Made by a program: the position numbers and the translations under genes | Shown here: positions 25,667-34,266 of the stretch, piece by piece | How the letters are laid out: every line of letters begins with the position of its first letter | Position numbering within the stretch: the first letter of the stretch is position 1 | Assembly: GCF_001437055.1 (NCBI RefSeq) | Contig: NZ_JQBW01000010.1 | Coordinates: 197,472 to 261,471, forward strand | From: Limosilactobacillus secaliphilus | GTDB taxonomy: Bacteria > Bacillota > Bacilli > Lactobacillales > Lactobacillaceae | DNA length: 64,000 bases | Reading direction: 5' to 3' | The notes under the pieces: model-generated | Seen by the model: the letters and a program-made list of their open reading frames with translations, nothing else | Databases searched by the model: none | Told to the model about the DNA's origin: nothing

Positions 25667-25824
25667 ATTGAAATTCTAATTCACCACAATGTATCGCTGC
25701 TGATTCGTTTTTACGCGCGAATTGGCTGCCTGGGGTAGAATTATGATTTCAATTGACTGATACCGTAAATAACCGGCACACTGTCGGCTTTTTCAGGTCT
25801 GTCCTACTCGGGGCAGGCCTTTTT
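25667..25824 (+). promoter_or_regulatory. Attenuator leader of the ABC-F gene
   Basis: The arm at 25667-25682 can pair with 25738-25753 (14 of 16 positions). A small CCGGCA/TGTCGG hairpin with TTTTT follows at 25772-25793. A strong 10-bp terminator (AGGTCTGTCC / GGGGCAGGCCT, then TTTTT) is at 25795-25824, about 30 nt before the ABC-F start. A ribosome held on the uORF would open the first stem and could favour read-through. Confidence 0.7.
25668..25679 (+). CDS. Three-codon upstream ORF in the ABC-F leader
   Basis: TTG AAA TTC TAA (Met-Lys-Phe) is preceded by GGAGGG with an 8-nt spacer, an excellent ribosome binding site with no other use. It lies wholly inside the left arm of a 16-nt stem. 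Very short uORFs of this kind control Listeria lmo0919-type ABC-F genes by antibiotic-sensitive attenuation; the parallel is from memory of that family. An overlapping 23-codon frame would need an ATT start (25667-25738). Confidence 0.5.
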   Translation: MKF

Positions 25825-25855
25825 GCGTCCTTTACGAAAGGAACGTGATTATTTA

Positions 25856-27337
25856 ATGGAATCGATTAGTATTCAAAATCTCAGCTTCGCCTACCCTGGG
25901 CAACCTGAATTGTTCAAGAACTGCAACTTAAACATTGACGACAGTTGGCAACTAGGACTATTGGGCCGCAATGGGCGGGGCAAAACCACCCTGATGAAAA
26001 TTCTGCTTGGTGAGCTCGACTACACTGGGAAGATCAACAGCCGCCTGGCATTTTGCTACTTTCCCTTAGCGATTGGCGACGTGAATCAGTTGACTGCCGA
26101 AGCCCTGGTTGACGCCGTGCCTGGTCAACTGGAACTGTGGCAAATCGAACGGGAATTGAACCTCATGAAGGTCGATCCCGCCTTGCTCTGGCAACCATAC
26201 GGCACGTTGAGCGGTGGCGAACAGACTAAGGTTCAGCTGGCGACACTCTTTGCTCAAACGGATTTCTTCATGTTGCTCGATGAACCAACCAATCATCTCG
26301 ACCAGCAGGGACGCCAGCAGGTCGCTGACTACCTGAACAACAAACAACAGGGCCTGATCGTCACCAGCCACGACCGTGATTTCTTGGACCAAGTGGTTGA
26401 CCATACTCTGGTGATCGAACGCCACGACCTCGTTTTGTCACACGGCAACTACTCAGCTTATTTCGCGCAGAAGCAGCGCCGCGACCAGGAGGCAATCGCC
26501 AGCAACCACCATTTGAAAGCAGAAATCAAGGACTTGGCCCGTAGTCGTCAGCAGCGCTTGCAATGGGCGCAGCGAGCCGAGGGTGAGAAGAAACATAACT
26601 CACATGCCGATAAGGGCTTCATCGGGGCCAAAGCAGCCAAAATGATGAAGAAAACCATCACGACGAGCAACCGTCTCAGCAAGGCCATCGATGAGCGCCA
26701 GGGCTTGCTCAAAGAAGTCGAAACGATTGAGTCCCTGCCCATCAACATGGTTGCCAGCCATCATTCGACCCTCGTCAACCTGGATCGCGTATCACTAACG
26801 ATCAATGAGCGTCGGTTGTTTGACCCGATCAGCCTCACTGTCGGCCCGCATGAGCAAGTTGCAGTAATTGGTCCCAACGGTGCCGGTAAATCTAGCCTCT
26901 TCCGCGCAATTGCCGGCCATTTTAACGGTCAAGTAAACGGTCAAATCGACATTGCCCATGGGATCAAGATCAGCTACGTTCACCAACAGTTTCAGCATCA
27001 CGGCAGCCTAGCCAGCTTTGCCAAAGATAACCAGCTTTCCTATGAAACACTGCTCACCATCCTGCGTAAACTGGGAATGGAACGGCGCACTTTCACCGTC
27101 CCCATTGAAGAGATGAGCATGGGCCAACAGAAGAAAGTCGAAATTGCCCGTTCATTGGCCACCCCATCACAACTGTACATTTGGGACGAGCCGCTGAATT
27201 ACCTGGACACCTATAATCAGGATCAACTAATTCAACTGATCAAAGAAATGCGGCCGCCACTGCTGTTCACCGAACACGATCAGCATTTCATTCAGGCAGT
27301 CGCTAGTCAGAAGGTTCAACTATTTCCTGGGAAATAA
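25856..27337 (+). CDS. ABC-F ribosomal-protection protein, Lsa/Vga-like
   Basis: A 493-residue soluble protein with two ABC domains and no membrane helices. Domain 1 has Walker A LLGRNGRGKTTL near residue 33, signature LSGGEQ and Walker B FFMLLDEPTNHLD. The interdomain linker (about residues 190-300) is Gln/Lys/Arg-rich and helical, the part that reaches the peptidyl-transferase centre. Domain 2 has VIGPNGAGKSS, MSMGQQKK and LYIWDEPLNYLD. It resembles Lsa(A) proteins giving lincosamide, streptogramin A and pleuromutilin resistance. The attenuator leader supports an antibiotic-inducible role. The ATG at 25856 is the only good start. Confidence 0.85.
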   Translation: MESISIQNLSFAYPGQPELFKNCNLNIDDSWQLGLLGRNGRGKTTLMKILLGELDYTGKINSRLAFCYFPLAIGDVNQLTAEALVDAVPGQLELWQIERELNLMKVDPALLWQPYGTLSGGEQTKVQLATLFAQTDFFMLLDEPTNHLDQQGRQQVADYLNNKQQGLIVTSHDRDFLDQVVDHTLVIERHDLVLSHGNYSAYFAQKQRRDQEAIASNHHLKAEIKDLARSRQQRLQWAQRAEGEKKHNSHADKGFIGAKAAKMMKKTITTSNRLSKAIDERQGLLKEVETIESLPINMVASHHSTLVNLDRVSLTINERRLFDPISLTVGPHEQVAVIGPNGAGKSSLFRAIAGHFNGQVNGQIDIAHGIKISYVHQQFQHHGSLASFAKDNQLSYETLLTILRKLGMERRTFTVPIEEMSMGQQKKVEIARSLATPSQLYIWDEPLNYLDTYNQDQLIQLIKEMRPPLLFTEHDQHFIQAVASQKVQLFPGK

Positions 27338-27369
27338 AAAAAGAGACGAGAAAATCTCGTCTCTTTTTT
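27337..27369. terminator. Bidirectional terminator
   Basis: AAAAGAGACGAG and CTCGTCTCTTTT form a perfect stem with a 4-nt AAAT-type loop, between the convergent ABC-F and RluA genes. Confidence 0.9.
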
Positions 27370-27372
27370 TAT

Positions 27373-28257
27373 TTAATTCATTTGCCCAGCAATTTTGCGC
27401 ATTGGATCCGGCAGATCAATGGTGAATTCACGCTGCTTTAAGGTGAATGGATCCGTGAAGGCCAGCTTCGTTGCGGCTAAGAGCTGGTGTTGAAACTTTG
27501 TCGTATCACCGTCATACAGGTGGTCACCCACAATTGGGCAATGCAATGATGCCAAGTGAACACGAATCTGATGGGTACGGCCGGTATGCAGCCGCAGACG
27601 GACCAGTGAGTGGGCGTCATCCGTCTTTTCAACCCAGTATTCGGTAAGGGCATGCTGACCATCCGCGGCAATAATCCGCTTGGGCGAATCAGGCACCCGT
27701 TTAATGGCCTTGTCAATTTGACCATGCTGCTTAGGCAAGTGGCCACTGACGATTGCCTCGTATTCCTTGACCATCTGGTGCTGTTCAACCTGGGTGCTGA
27801 TCATACTGGACGCCACCCGATGTTTGGCAATCAGTATCAGACCGGCCGTGTATTGGTCCAAGCGGGTAATCAGGTGCGGCCGCAAGTTGTCATCACCCTC
27901 GGCTTTCAAATGGCCAACCACCCGGTTTAAGACCGTGTCGTTATCCTCATGCGGCCCCGGAATGGACACGACCCCCGCCGGCTTATTGACGACCAGCCAA
28001 TTATCATCCTCAAAGACGATGTTCAACGGCTGCTGGGATTCCTTCACACTCGGATCCGGGGCTTCCGGGTTCACTTCGATGGTTAAGGGCTGATGGGGCA
28101 GGATCATTGTCGTTGGCCGCACTTGCCGGTGGTCAACCAAGAAGCGGCCCTCGCCACGCTTGATGTCGTTGAACAAGCGATGACCCATGCCTAAGCTCTG
28201 CAGGTAGCGTTTGATTTTGATGGGATCTTTTCCCTGATACACCCAGGTGTTTTCCAT
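27373..28257 (-). CDS. RluA-family 23S rRNA pseudouridine synthase
   Basis: A 294-residue enzyme. The catalytic segment is LITRLDQYTAGLILIAKH near residue 130 (usual form HRLDxxTSG, so this copy has a slightly altered flank but keeps RLD). It also has NKPAGVVSIPGPH, LHTGRTHQIRVHLA and the IVGDHLYDG box. An S4-like N-terminal region is short. It starts with ATG after AGGAGG, directly behind the tRNA-Asp terminator. RluD-type specificity is possible but not shown. Confidence 0.88.
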   Translation of the reverse strand: MENTWVYQGKDPIKIKRYLQSLGMGHRLFNDIKRGEGRFLVDHRQVRPTTMILPHQPLTIEVNPEAPDPSVKESQQPLNIVFEDDNWLVVNKPAGVVSIPGPHEDNDTVLNRVVGHLKAEGDDNLRPHLITRLDQYTAGLILIAKHRVASSMISTQVEQHQMVKEYEAIVSGHLPKQHGQIDKAIKRVPDSPKRIIAADGQHALTEYWVEKTDDAHSLVRLRLHTGRTHQIRVHLASLHCPIVGDHLYDGDTTKFQHQLLAATKLAFTDPFTLKQREFTIDLPDPMRKIAGQMN

Positions 28258-28271
28258 AATTCCTCCTGAAA

Positions 28272-28302
28272 AATAAAAAAAGCTGGGTCAAAACCCAACT
28301 TC
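28272..28302 (-). terminator. Terminator of tRNA-Asp
   Basis: On the minus strand AAGTTGGGT and ACCCAGCTT pair around TTTG and are followed by TTTTTTTATTTTT. It lies between the tRNA and the pseudouridine-synthase ribosome binding site. Confidence 0.85.
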
Positions 28303-28312
28303 TAACAATTAG

Positions 28313-28387
28313 CGGTCCATACGCGACTCGAACGCGTGATCTCATCCGTGACAGGGATGCGTCCTAAACCAACTAGACCAATGGACC
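28313..28387 (-). tRNA. tRNA-Asp (GUC)
   Basis: The reverse complement folds as a cloverleaf with acceptor stem GGTCCAT/ATGGACC, discriminator G, T-arm CGCGTTCGAGTCGCG and anticodon loop CTGTCAC (anticodon GTC). CCA is not encoded. Confidence 0.95.
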
Positions 28388-28496
28388 ATTTCTTAACAAT
28401 TCATAGTATACCTTCCACCGTACCAAATCGTCAATAGTAAATATAAAATTTGTACTATTCAGTCGTTGTAAACTATGTCCTCAAGCTAGCAATCAC

Positions 28497-28525
28497 TTGC
28501 CTTTCATCGTATTATTAGCTATAGA
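28497..28525 (+). promoter_or_regulatory. Putative mprF promoter
   Basis: TTGCCT (28497-28502) and TATAGA (28520-28525) are separated by 17 bp and lie about 28 bp upstream of the mprF start codon. Confidence 0.5.
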
Positions 28526-28552
28526 ACTTTTTTATTGGGAGAGTCGACAACT

Positions 28553-31141
28553 ATGGCAAAAGTAATCAGCAGCTTGCGAAACTGGTGGAATAAATATTCC
28601 CGGGTTTTGAAGATGCTCTTTGTGGCTTCAGTCGTTATTTTCGTGATTATCGCCCTCAGCAACTTTTTAAAGGAAGTTGATTGGGTTAAAGTCGGTGATG
28701 GTTTACGGGGCCAGAGCCTAGTTAACATCATCATCATGACGGTTGGGGGCATTGTCGCCGTCGTTCCCATGCTGGGCTACGATATTGCCATCACCCACCT
28801 GCTACCGGGGAATTTCAAGCCTAGCTACCTCATCCGCAGCGGCTGGATCACCAACACACTGACCAACGTTGCCGGTTTCGGCGGCCTGCTCGGGGCAACC
28901 ATGCGGGCCTACTTCTATGGTAAAAAGGCCAGCCGGAACGAAATTCTCTTAGCCATTGCTAAAATTGCCGTCTTCCTGCTTTCTGGCCTGTCAATCTTAT
29001 GCTGGCTGGCCCTAATCACCATCTTCTCCATCAAGAATCCTGGCCACGTTGCCCGCGATTCCGTCTGGCTGATTGGTGGCGGCCTCTACTTCCCGTTGGT
29101 CTTTTACCTGACCCGGCGAAATGATTCCCGTCTCTTCAAGGGGTTGACCTTAAAGCTGGAGGCCTTCATCACATTGAGCTCGACCCTTGAGTGGCTGTTT
29201 GTGGCGCTCTTCTTCGTCCTCATCGGCTATTTGATGGGCGTGCGGGCCAACCTGGTCATCGTCTTCCCATTATATGTGGTTGCCCAGATTCTCGGGGTCA
29301 TCTCCATGCTGCCAGGGGCAATTGGTTCCTTCGACGTCATGATGATGGTTGAATTGACCCTGTTGGGCGTGCCTAAAGCCACCACGGTCGTCTGGCTCCT
29401 CCTCTTCCGGGTCTTCTACTACATCATCCCGTTGGCATTGGGCCTGATCTTCTTCGTTCACCACATCTTCATCCAGATCGACGACTTCTTCGATCACATC
29501 CCGCGGACCGCTTGCCGGCAGCTGGCACACTGGCTGGTCACCTGCTTCATGTACATCTCCGGCATTTTAATGCTCCTTGCGGCCTCCGTACCGGATTTGA
29601 CCTATAACAACCGTATTCTGCAACGTTTCTTCCCCTTTACTTTCTTCTTCCTGCACCAGTTGACGACCATCCTCTTTGCCATCGCGATGCTCGCCTGTGC
29701 CCGGGGAATGCAGTCCAAAGTCAAGAAAGCTTACTGGCCCACGTTGATTATCCTGGTGATCGGCATGACCAACACGGTGATCAACTTAGGCACCTTCTAC
29801 CTCACCGCCTACCTCCTGATCCTGTTAGGCCTGGTGATCTTGATGCGGCACGTGCCTTATCGGAAGAAGCTGCAGTATTCCATGGGTAAGTTCTTTGGTG
29901 ACAGTTTCATCTTCATCGGCAGTTTAGCGCTCTACGTGATCGTGGGGGTCATCAACACGCCCCACTACGCCGCCAACCACCACATTCCCGACTTTCTCCT
30001 CTTCCCTGGAGAACGGATTTGGCTGTCCGGATTCATTGGCCTGGTGCTCGGCTTTGCCATCATGGCCCTGATCTTGGGTTACTTCACCAGCACACCGGAT
30101 CCATTTAGCGCAATCCAATCCGTTGATCATGACCGGGTCCAAGCCGTCATCGATAAGTGGGGCGGCAACGAAACCTGCCACCTGGCCTTCTTGAACGACA
30201 AGAACATCTATTACTACCGCTTAGACAACCAGGACCAGCTCTTCTTCATGTACCGGCGCAAGTACGACAAGCTGATCATCATGGGTGACCCCGTCGGCAA
30301 CCAAGAAGTCGTCCGGCCAGCTATCCGGCAATTCATCCACGAAGCCGATGAGTATGGTTACCAGCTGGTCTTCTACGAAATCAGCAGCCGGATCACGATG
30401 ATTCTGCACGAATTTGGCTTCGACTTCATCAAGACCGGTGAAGACGGCGTGGTCAAACTCGCTGACTTCACCCTCGCCGGCAAGCGGCAGCGGTCACAGC
30501 GGGCCCTGATGCACAAGTTTAACCGTGAAGGATATGAATTCAGCATCGTCGACCCGCCATTTGATGACGCCTTGTTCAAGGAAATGAAGGCCGTCTCCGA
30601 TGATTGGTTGGGCAACGAAATCGAGAAGGGCTTCTCACTCGGTTTCTTCTCCCGTGACTACATCAACACGGCACCGGTGGCACTGGTCCGGGATAAGGAC
30701 GGTAAGCTGGTTGCCTTTGCGACCTTGATGCCGACCGGAACCAACAAAATTTTGACGATCGACCTCATGCGCCACAGTCACGAAGCACCATCAGGGATCA
30801 TGGACAAGATCTTCGTCTCCCTCTTCCTGTGGGGGCAAGAACAGGGCTACACCTACTTCGATTTAGGGATGGCCCCTTTATCCAATGTTGGTGAATCACC
30901 GTTCAGCTTCACCGAGGAAAAGGTGGCCCACTTCATCTATGAGTATGGCTTCCACCTCTACGGCTTCCAAGGGCTCCGGCGTTACAAAGATAAGTACGCT
31001 AGCAAGTGGGTTTCGCGCTACATTGTCTACCGCAAGAAGGTCTCCTTGATTGCCACAATGATTGCCGTTGTGAGCGTTGTTAATCAACGGGTTGACCAGT
31101 TGCGGCCGCGTCACCTGTGGTTAGCTTGGTGGAAATCCTAA
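28553..31141 (+). CDS. mprF: Phosphatidylglycerol lysyltransferase / flippase MprF
   Basis: An 862-residue protein. The N-terminal two thirds hold about 14 membrane helices (flippase domain). The C-terminal third (about residues 530-850) is the cytosolic aminoacyl-PG synthase domain with GNEIEKGFSLGFFSRDYI and YFDLGMAPLSNVG signatures. It uses Lys-tRNA to lysinylate phosphatidylglycerol and moves it outward, lowering negative surface charge and giving resistance to cationic peptides. The start was set at the ATG 10 nt after GGGAGA; the upstream TTG overlaps that site. It complements the Bce module of this window in peptide defence. Confidence 0.93.
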   Translation: MAKVISSLRNWWNKYSRVLKMLFVASVVIFVIIALSNFLKEVDWVKVGDGLRGQSLVNIIIMTVGGIVAVVPMLGYDIAITHLLPGNFKPSYLIRSGWITNTLTNVAGFGGLLGATMRAYFYGKKASRNEILLAIAKIAVFLLSGLSILCWLALITIFSIKNPGHVARDSVWLIGGGLYFPLVFYLTRRNDSRLFKGLTLKLEAFITLSSTLEWLFVALFFVLIGYLMGVRANLVIVFPLYVVAQILGVISMLPGAIGSFDVMMMVELTLLGVPKATTVVWLLLFRVFYYIIPLALGLIFFVHHIFIQIDDFFDHIPRTACRQLAHWLVTCFMYISGILMLLAASVPDLTYNNRILQRFFPFTFFFLHQLTTILFAIAMLACARGMQSKVKKAYWPTLIILVIGMTNTVINLGTFYLTAYLLILLGLVILMRHVPYRKKLQYSMGKFFGDSFIFIGSLALYVIVGVINTPHYAANHHIPDFLLFPGERIWLSGFIGLVLGFAIMALILGYFTSTPDPFSAIQSVDHDRVQAVIDKWGGNETCHLAFLNDKNIYYYRLDNQDQLFFMYRRKYDKLIIMGDPVGNQEVVRPAIRQFIHEADEYGYQLVFYEISSRITMILHEFGFDFIKTGEDGVVKLADFTLAGKRQRSQRALMHKFNREGYEFSIVDPPFDDALFKEMKAVSDDWLGNEIEKGFSLGFFSRDYINTAPVALVRDKDGKLVAFATLMPTGTNKILTIDLMRHSHEAPSGIMDKIFVSLFLWGQEQGYTYFDLGMAPLSNVGESPFSFTEEKVAHFIYEYGFHLYGFQGLRRYKDKYASKWVSRYIVYRKKVSLIATMIAVVSVVNQRVDQLRPRHLWLAWWKS

Positions 31142-31152
31142 TATTGAAGACA

Positions 31153-31188
31153 GAAAAAAGCGTTCAGGAAATTCCTGAGCGCTTTTTT
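31153..31188. terminator. Bidirectional terminator
   Basis: AAAAAAGCGTTCAGGAA and TTCCTGAGCGCTTTTTT form a long stem between the convergent mprF and DJ-1 genes. Confidence 0.9.
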
Positions 31189-31203
31189 CTTAGTTGCTTG
31201 AAT

Positions 31204-31776
31204 TTAGATGTTCTTAGCGAGGAAGTCGTAGAGCATCTGGTGACGAATCTCTTTCGTATCGTAACCGAGTGTCTCGGCAATCCGGAAGGCAAAGGCCAAT
31301 GCGGTAGCCGGTCCCCGACTGGTAATGATGTGGCCCGCTTCGTCAACTACGGTAATGTCTTCCTTGAAGTGGCCGGTTGGGGCAACTTCCTTCGTTTCTT
31401 TATCGATGCCTGGGAAGCAGGTGTAGTCATGGCCGTCCAACAAGCCGTAACGAGCAAAGGCGATTGGAGCCGCACACATGGCCGCATTCCACTTGCCGGC
31501 CTGTTGCCGCTGCACCATCAAGTCCTTCAGCTGGTCGTTGTCACGTAAGGCGTGCGCACCGCCCATACCGCCAGGAAAGACGACACAATCGTAATCCAGT
31601 AGGCTTTGGTCAACAACCTTGTCACACGTTAACGGGATGTTATGTGCACCCATGATGTTCTTGCTACCAAGGCCGACCATGTCAACTGGGATCTGCATCC
31701 GCCGCAGGACATCGATCTGGGTCAAGCCTTCAACTTCTTCGCAACCATTGGCAAATACTACTGCCACTTTTGTCAT
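31204..31776 (-). CDS. DJ-1/YajL/PfpI-family protein
   Basis: A 190-residue protein of the class I glutamine-amidotransferase-like fold. It keeps the DJ-1 residues: the Glu in ANGCEEVEGL near residue 14 and the reactive Cys in AAMCAAPIAFA near residue 104, with VVFPGGMGGAHAL before it. The family includes protein/nucleotide deglycases, chaperones and redox sensors acting in the cytosol. It is a single gene read leftward, 28 bp after a lipase gene. Confidence 0.87.
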   Translation of the reverse strand: MTKVAVVFANGCEEVEGLTQIDVLRRMQIPVDMVGLGSKNIMGAHNIPLTCDKVVDQSLLDYDCVVFPGGMGGAHALRDNDQLKDLMVQRQQAGKWNAAMCAAPIAFARYGLLDGHDYTCFPGIDKETKEVAPTGHFKEDITVVDEAGHIITSRGPATALAFAFRIAETLGYDTKEIRHQMLYDFLAKNI

Positions 31777-31803
31777 AATTGATCACCTCATGACCATTAT
31801 AGC

Positions 31804-32787
31804 TTATTCAGCAAAACAACGGCTGATAATCAGTTTGAGTGCCTCATCGCTCTCCGGGGTTGGGTACAAGGGATAGGTGTGGTACATGCCCCGACCGATC
31901 TTGCATTCGGCCTGAACACCACTGTTGCGCAGCTTTTCGGTAAAGGCCATCGCATCCGGGTTCATAATCTCGGCGGTCCCGACAAAGATCAGCACGTTGC
32001 GCAAGGCATCCACGTCACCATATAGCGGGCTCACCCGGAAGTCGTGATGGTCAACGTGGCCCGCCCACAGCTTGCCGATTGTCCGTAAGCCGTTGGCATC
32101 CAGGGTCACATCCTGTTGCTCATACTTCTTAATCAATGGGTTAGCCAAGTCGATGTCCAGCCATGGTGACAGCAAGACCAAACTACCAGGCTGCGGCAGA
32201 CGATACTTGCCTAGCGATTCGCAGAAGGCGGTCGCCAAGCCGGCTCCGGAAGAGTCACCCATCAAGATCACGTTGGAGGTCGGGTGCTGTGAGTACAGCC
32301 GCTCATAATAGGTCGTCAACGCCTCTTGCGCGTCAATGACGTTGTGCTCCGGTGCCAGCGGCAGAATCGGGGCGATCACCTTAGCATGGGTGGCAGTCGC
32401 CAGTCGTTCTAGGAATTGCCAATGACGCTTCTGTGGGCGCTGAAAGTAGGCCCCGCCGCACAGGTAGACAATGACTCGCTTGCCTGCCTTTTCCGGCGTC
32501 AACGTGACCAGGGTCAAGCCATCGATCTCGTCAATTTCGTGGTGGATGTGCCAACGCATCCCCTTCGGAAAGGCAAAGGGCTGTTCATTATCGAAACGTG
32601 CCTGTTCGAGGGCAGCGGCAAGTTTCTGCGGATCGGCCAAAGTCTGGCGAAAACCGGACAGTTCGATCCCCATCTCCGCAAACGTGGCCTTCTGTGAGCG
32701 CGAATGACCGCACTGAAACTGATTCTTGAGGGCGCGCTTGAAGTTGGTCGCCATTTCTTTTGCTGCTGTCTGCGTCATTTTTTCCAT
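31804..32787 (-). CDS. Alpha/beta hydrolase, HSL-type esterase
   Basis: A 327-residue hydrolase. The oxyanion segment reads VYLCGGAYFQRP where most hormone-sensitive-lipase homologues have HGGG, so the first His is Cys here. The nucleophile elbow is GDSSGAGLA near residue 175, the Asp is probably in EIMNPDAMAF and the His in MYHTYPLYP. It starts with ATG after a weak GAGG; an ATG three codons in is an alternative. It lies 7 bp after the DHA2 exporter and may be in its operon. Confidence 0.82.
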   Translation of the reverse strand: MEKMTQTAAKEMATNFKRALKNQFQCGHSRSQKATFAEMGIELSGFRQTLADPQKLAAALEQARFDNEQPFAFPKGMRWHIHHEIDEIDGLTLVTLTPEKAGKRVIVYLCGGAYFQRPQKRHWQFLERLATATHAKVIAPILPLAPEHNVIDAQEALTTYYERLYSQHPTSNVILMGDSSGAGLATAFCESLGKYRLPQPGSLVLLSPWLDIDLANPLIKKYEQQDVTLDANGLRTIGKLWAGHVDHHDFRVSPLYGDVDALRNVLIFVGTAEIMNPDAMAFTEKLRNSGVQAECKIGRGMYHTYPLYPTPESDEALKLIISRCFAE

Positions 32788-32794
32788 TAATTAT

Positions 32795-34264
32795 CTAACC
32801 TCGTTTTACTGTGCGCTGACGAATCATCATCGTAATGACCAGCACTAACGATAACGTAATCAAAATTAGTCCTGCTACCATGATATCACGATAACCGAGG
32901 TAGAGGATCCGCCGCATGGTCGGCAAGAGGTCCGCAGGCAGGCGGTTAGCCGTTTTGGCGTTGCTTAATTCGTTGAGCATGTACAGCGTAATGTGCGGAT
33001 GACGGTGTACTCCAGCCAACAGCTGCTGGTTCAAGATGACCCCGTAAACGGCCGACATCATCGTTTGACTCAGGATCCGCAGCAGGTAGGCCAGCGAGGT
33101 GGCAATCGGGACGTCCTGCAATTCCGCATCGGTCTGGACATGGATCTGCAAAACGTTGAAGACCAGGCCCACGCCGAAGCCTTCAAAACAGCCTAAGAAG
33201 AGCAAGTACCAGAATGGCGCACCCTGGCCGGCCCAGAGAATGCCAACAAAGGCGATGAAGATCGTCCCGGCACCAATCGTGACCAAGACATACTTGTTCA
33301 TTCTTTCCTGCAGGTAAGGCACCAATTCCGAACCAATGAAGTTCGTGATCGATCCTGGGATCTGAGTGGCCCCACCTAAGAGCGCGCTCAAGCCCAAGAT
33401 GCCTTGCGCCCACATAGGAATGTAAGTAATGAAGGCGATGAAGGAGCTCCAGATGACCACAAACAGCGTGAAATCCACCACCAGTTCATGGTTTTTGAAC
33501 AGGCGACCAGGCACAATGGGGTCTTCTGCCTTGGCGTCGACCTTGAACAGGCCCCAAATCAAGACCGCACCCAACACAAAGAGCAGGATGACCAACCACA
33601 TTGCTGCTTGGCCAATCAACTGAATGCCCAGCAGAATGCAGACCAAGCCGCTCACCAACAGAGAGGCACCGGCAAAATCGACCTGCTTGCCGGCCGCCTG
33701 CAGCTTGTTTTCGCGGTAGAAGATACCAACAATCGTGATCGCCACCGCCGCAATGGGCAGGTTGACATAGAAGATCCAGTGCCAGCTCAGCGCGTCAACA
33801 ATCCAGCCACCCAGTAGTGGGCCGATGATTGATGCCGTCCCGAAACAGGCACTCGAAATGCCCACAACGATCGACCGCTGCTTCAAATCCGAGTAGATCT
33901 GGGCAAAAACGATAAAAGGAATCGTGTTCATCCCACCGGCACCAATCCCCATAGCCGTCCGGGCGATGATGAACCAGATGATGTTGGGTGCCATCGCTTG
34001 AAACAGTGCCCCAACGGCAAAGAGACCGGTGGCACAGACGTAGGCCCGCCGGTTGCCCCGGTGTTCACCAAATTTGCTCCATAACGGGGTTGCGACCGCC
34101 ATCCCAAAGAGGAAGGTGGCCACGATCCAGCCCATATACTGCAAAGCATGCAGGTCACTGGTAATAGCAGGCAAAGCCGTGTTGACAATCGTCCCGTCCA
34201 TGCCGGCCATAATATTTGAAAGTAACAATGCTGACGTAATCAGACGACGATGTCTTACGACCAT
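32795..34264 (-). CDS. DHA2-family multidrug MFS exporter
   Basis: A 489-residue, 14-helix antiporter. MDGTIVNTALPAITSDLHALQYMGWIVATFLFGMAVATPLWSKFGEHRGNR covers TM1 motif D1 and motif A, and ISSACFGTASIIGPLLGGWIVD is motif C. It starts at ATG after AGGAGG, only 2 bp beyond the UDG gene stop codon. With the flanking UDG, ThrE-like and lipase genes, all on the minus strand with gaps of 2 to 10 bp, it forms a likely operon. The substrate is unknown. Confidence 0.88.
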   Translation of the reverse strand: MVVRHRRLITSALLLSNIMAGMDGTIVNTALPAITSDLHALQYMGWIVATFLFGMAVATPLWSKFGEHRGNRRAYVCATGLFAVGALFQAMAPNIIWFIIARTAMGIGAGGMNTIPFIVFAQIYSDLKQRSIVVGISSACFGTASIIGPLLGGWIVDALSWHWIFYVNLPIAAVAITIVGIFYRENKLQAAGKQVDFAGASLLVSGLVCILLGIQLIGQAAMWLVILLFVLGAVLIWGLFKVDAKAEDPIVPGRLFKNHELVVDFTLFVVIWSSFIAFITYIPMWAQGILGLSALLGGATQIPGSITNFIGSELVPYLQERMNKYVLVTIGAGTIFIAFVGILWAGQGAPFWYLLFLGCFEGFGVGLVFNVLQIHVQTDAELQDVPIATSLAYLLRILSQTMMSAVYGVILNQQLLAGVHRHPHITLYMLNELSNAKTANRLPADLLPTMRRILYLGYRDIMVAGLILITLSLVLVITMMIRQRTVKRG

Positions 34265-34266
34265 AT

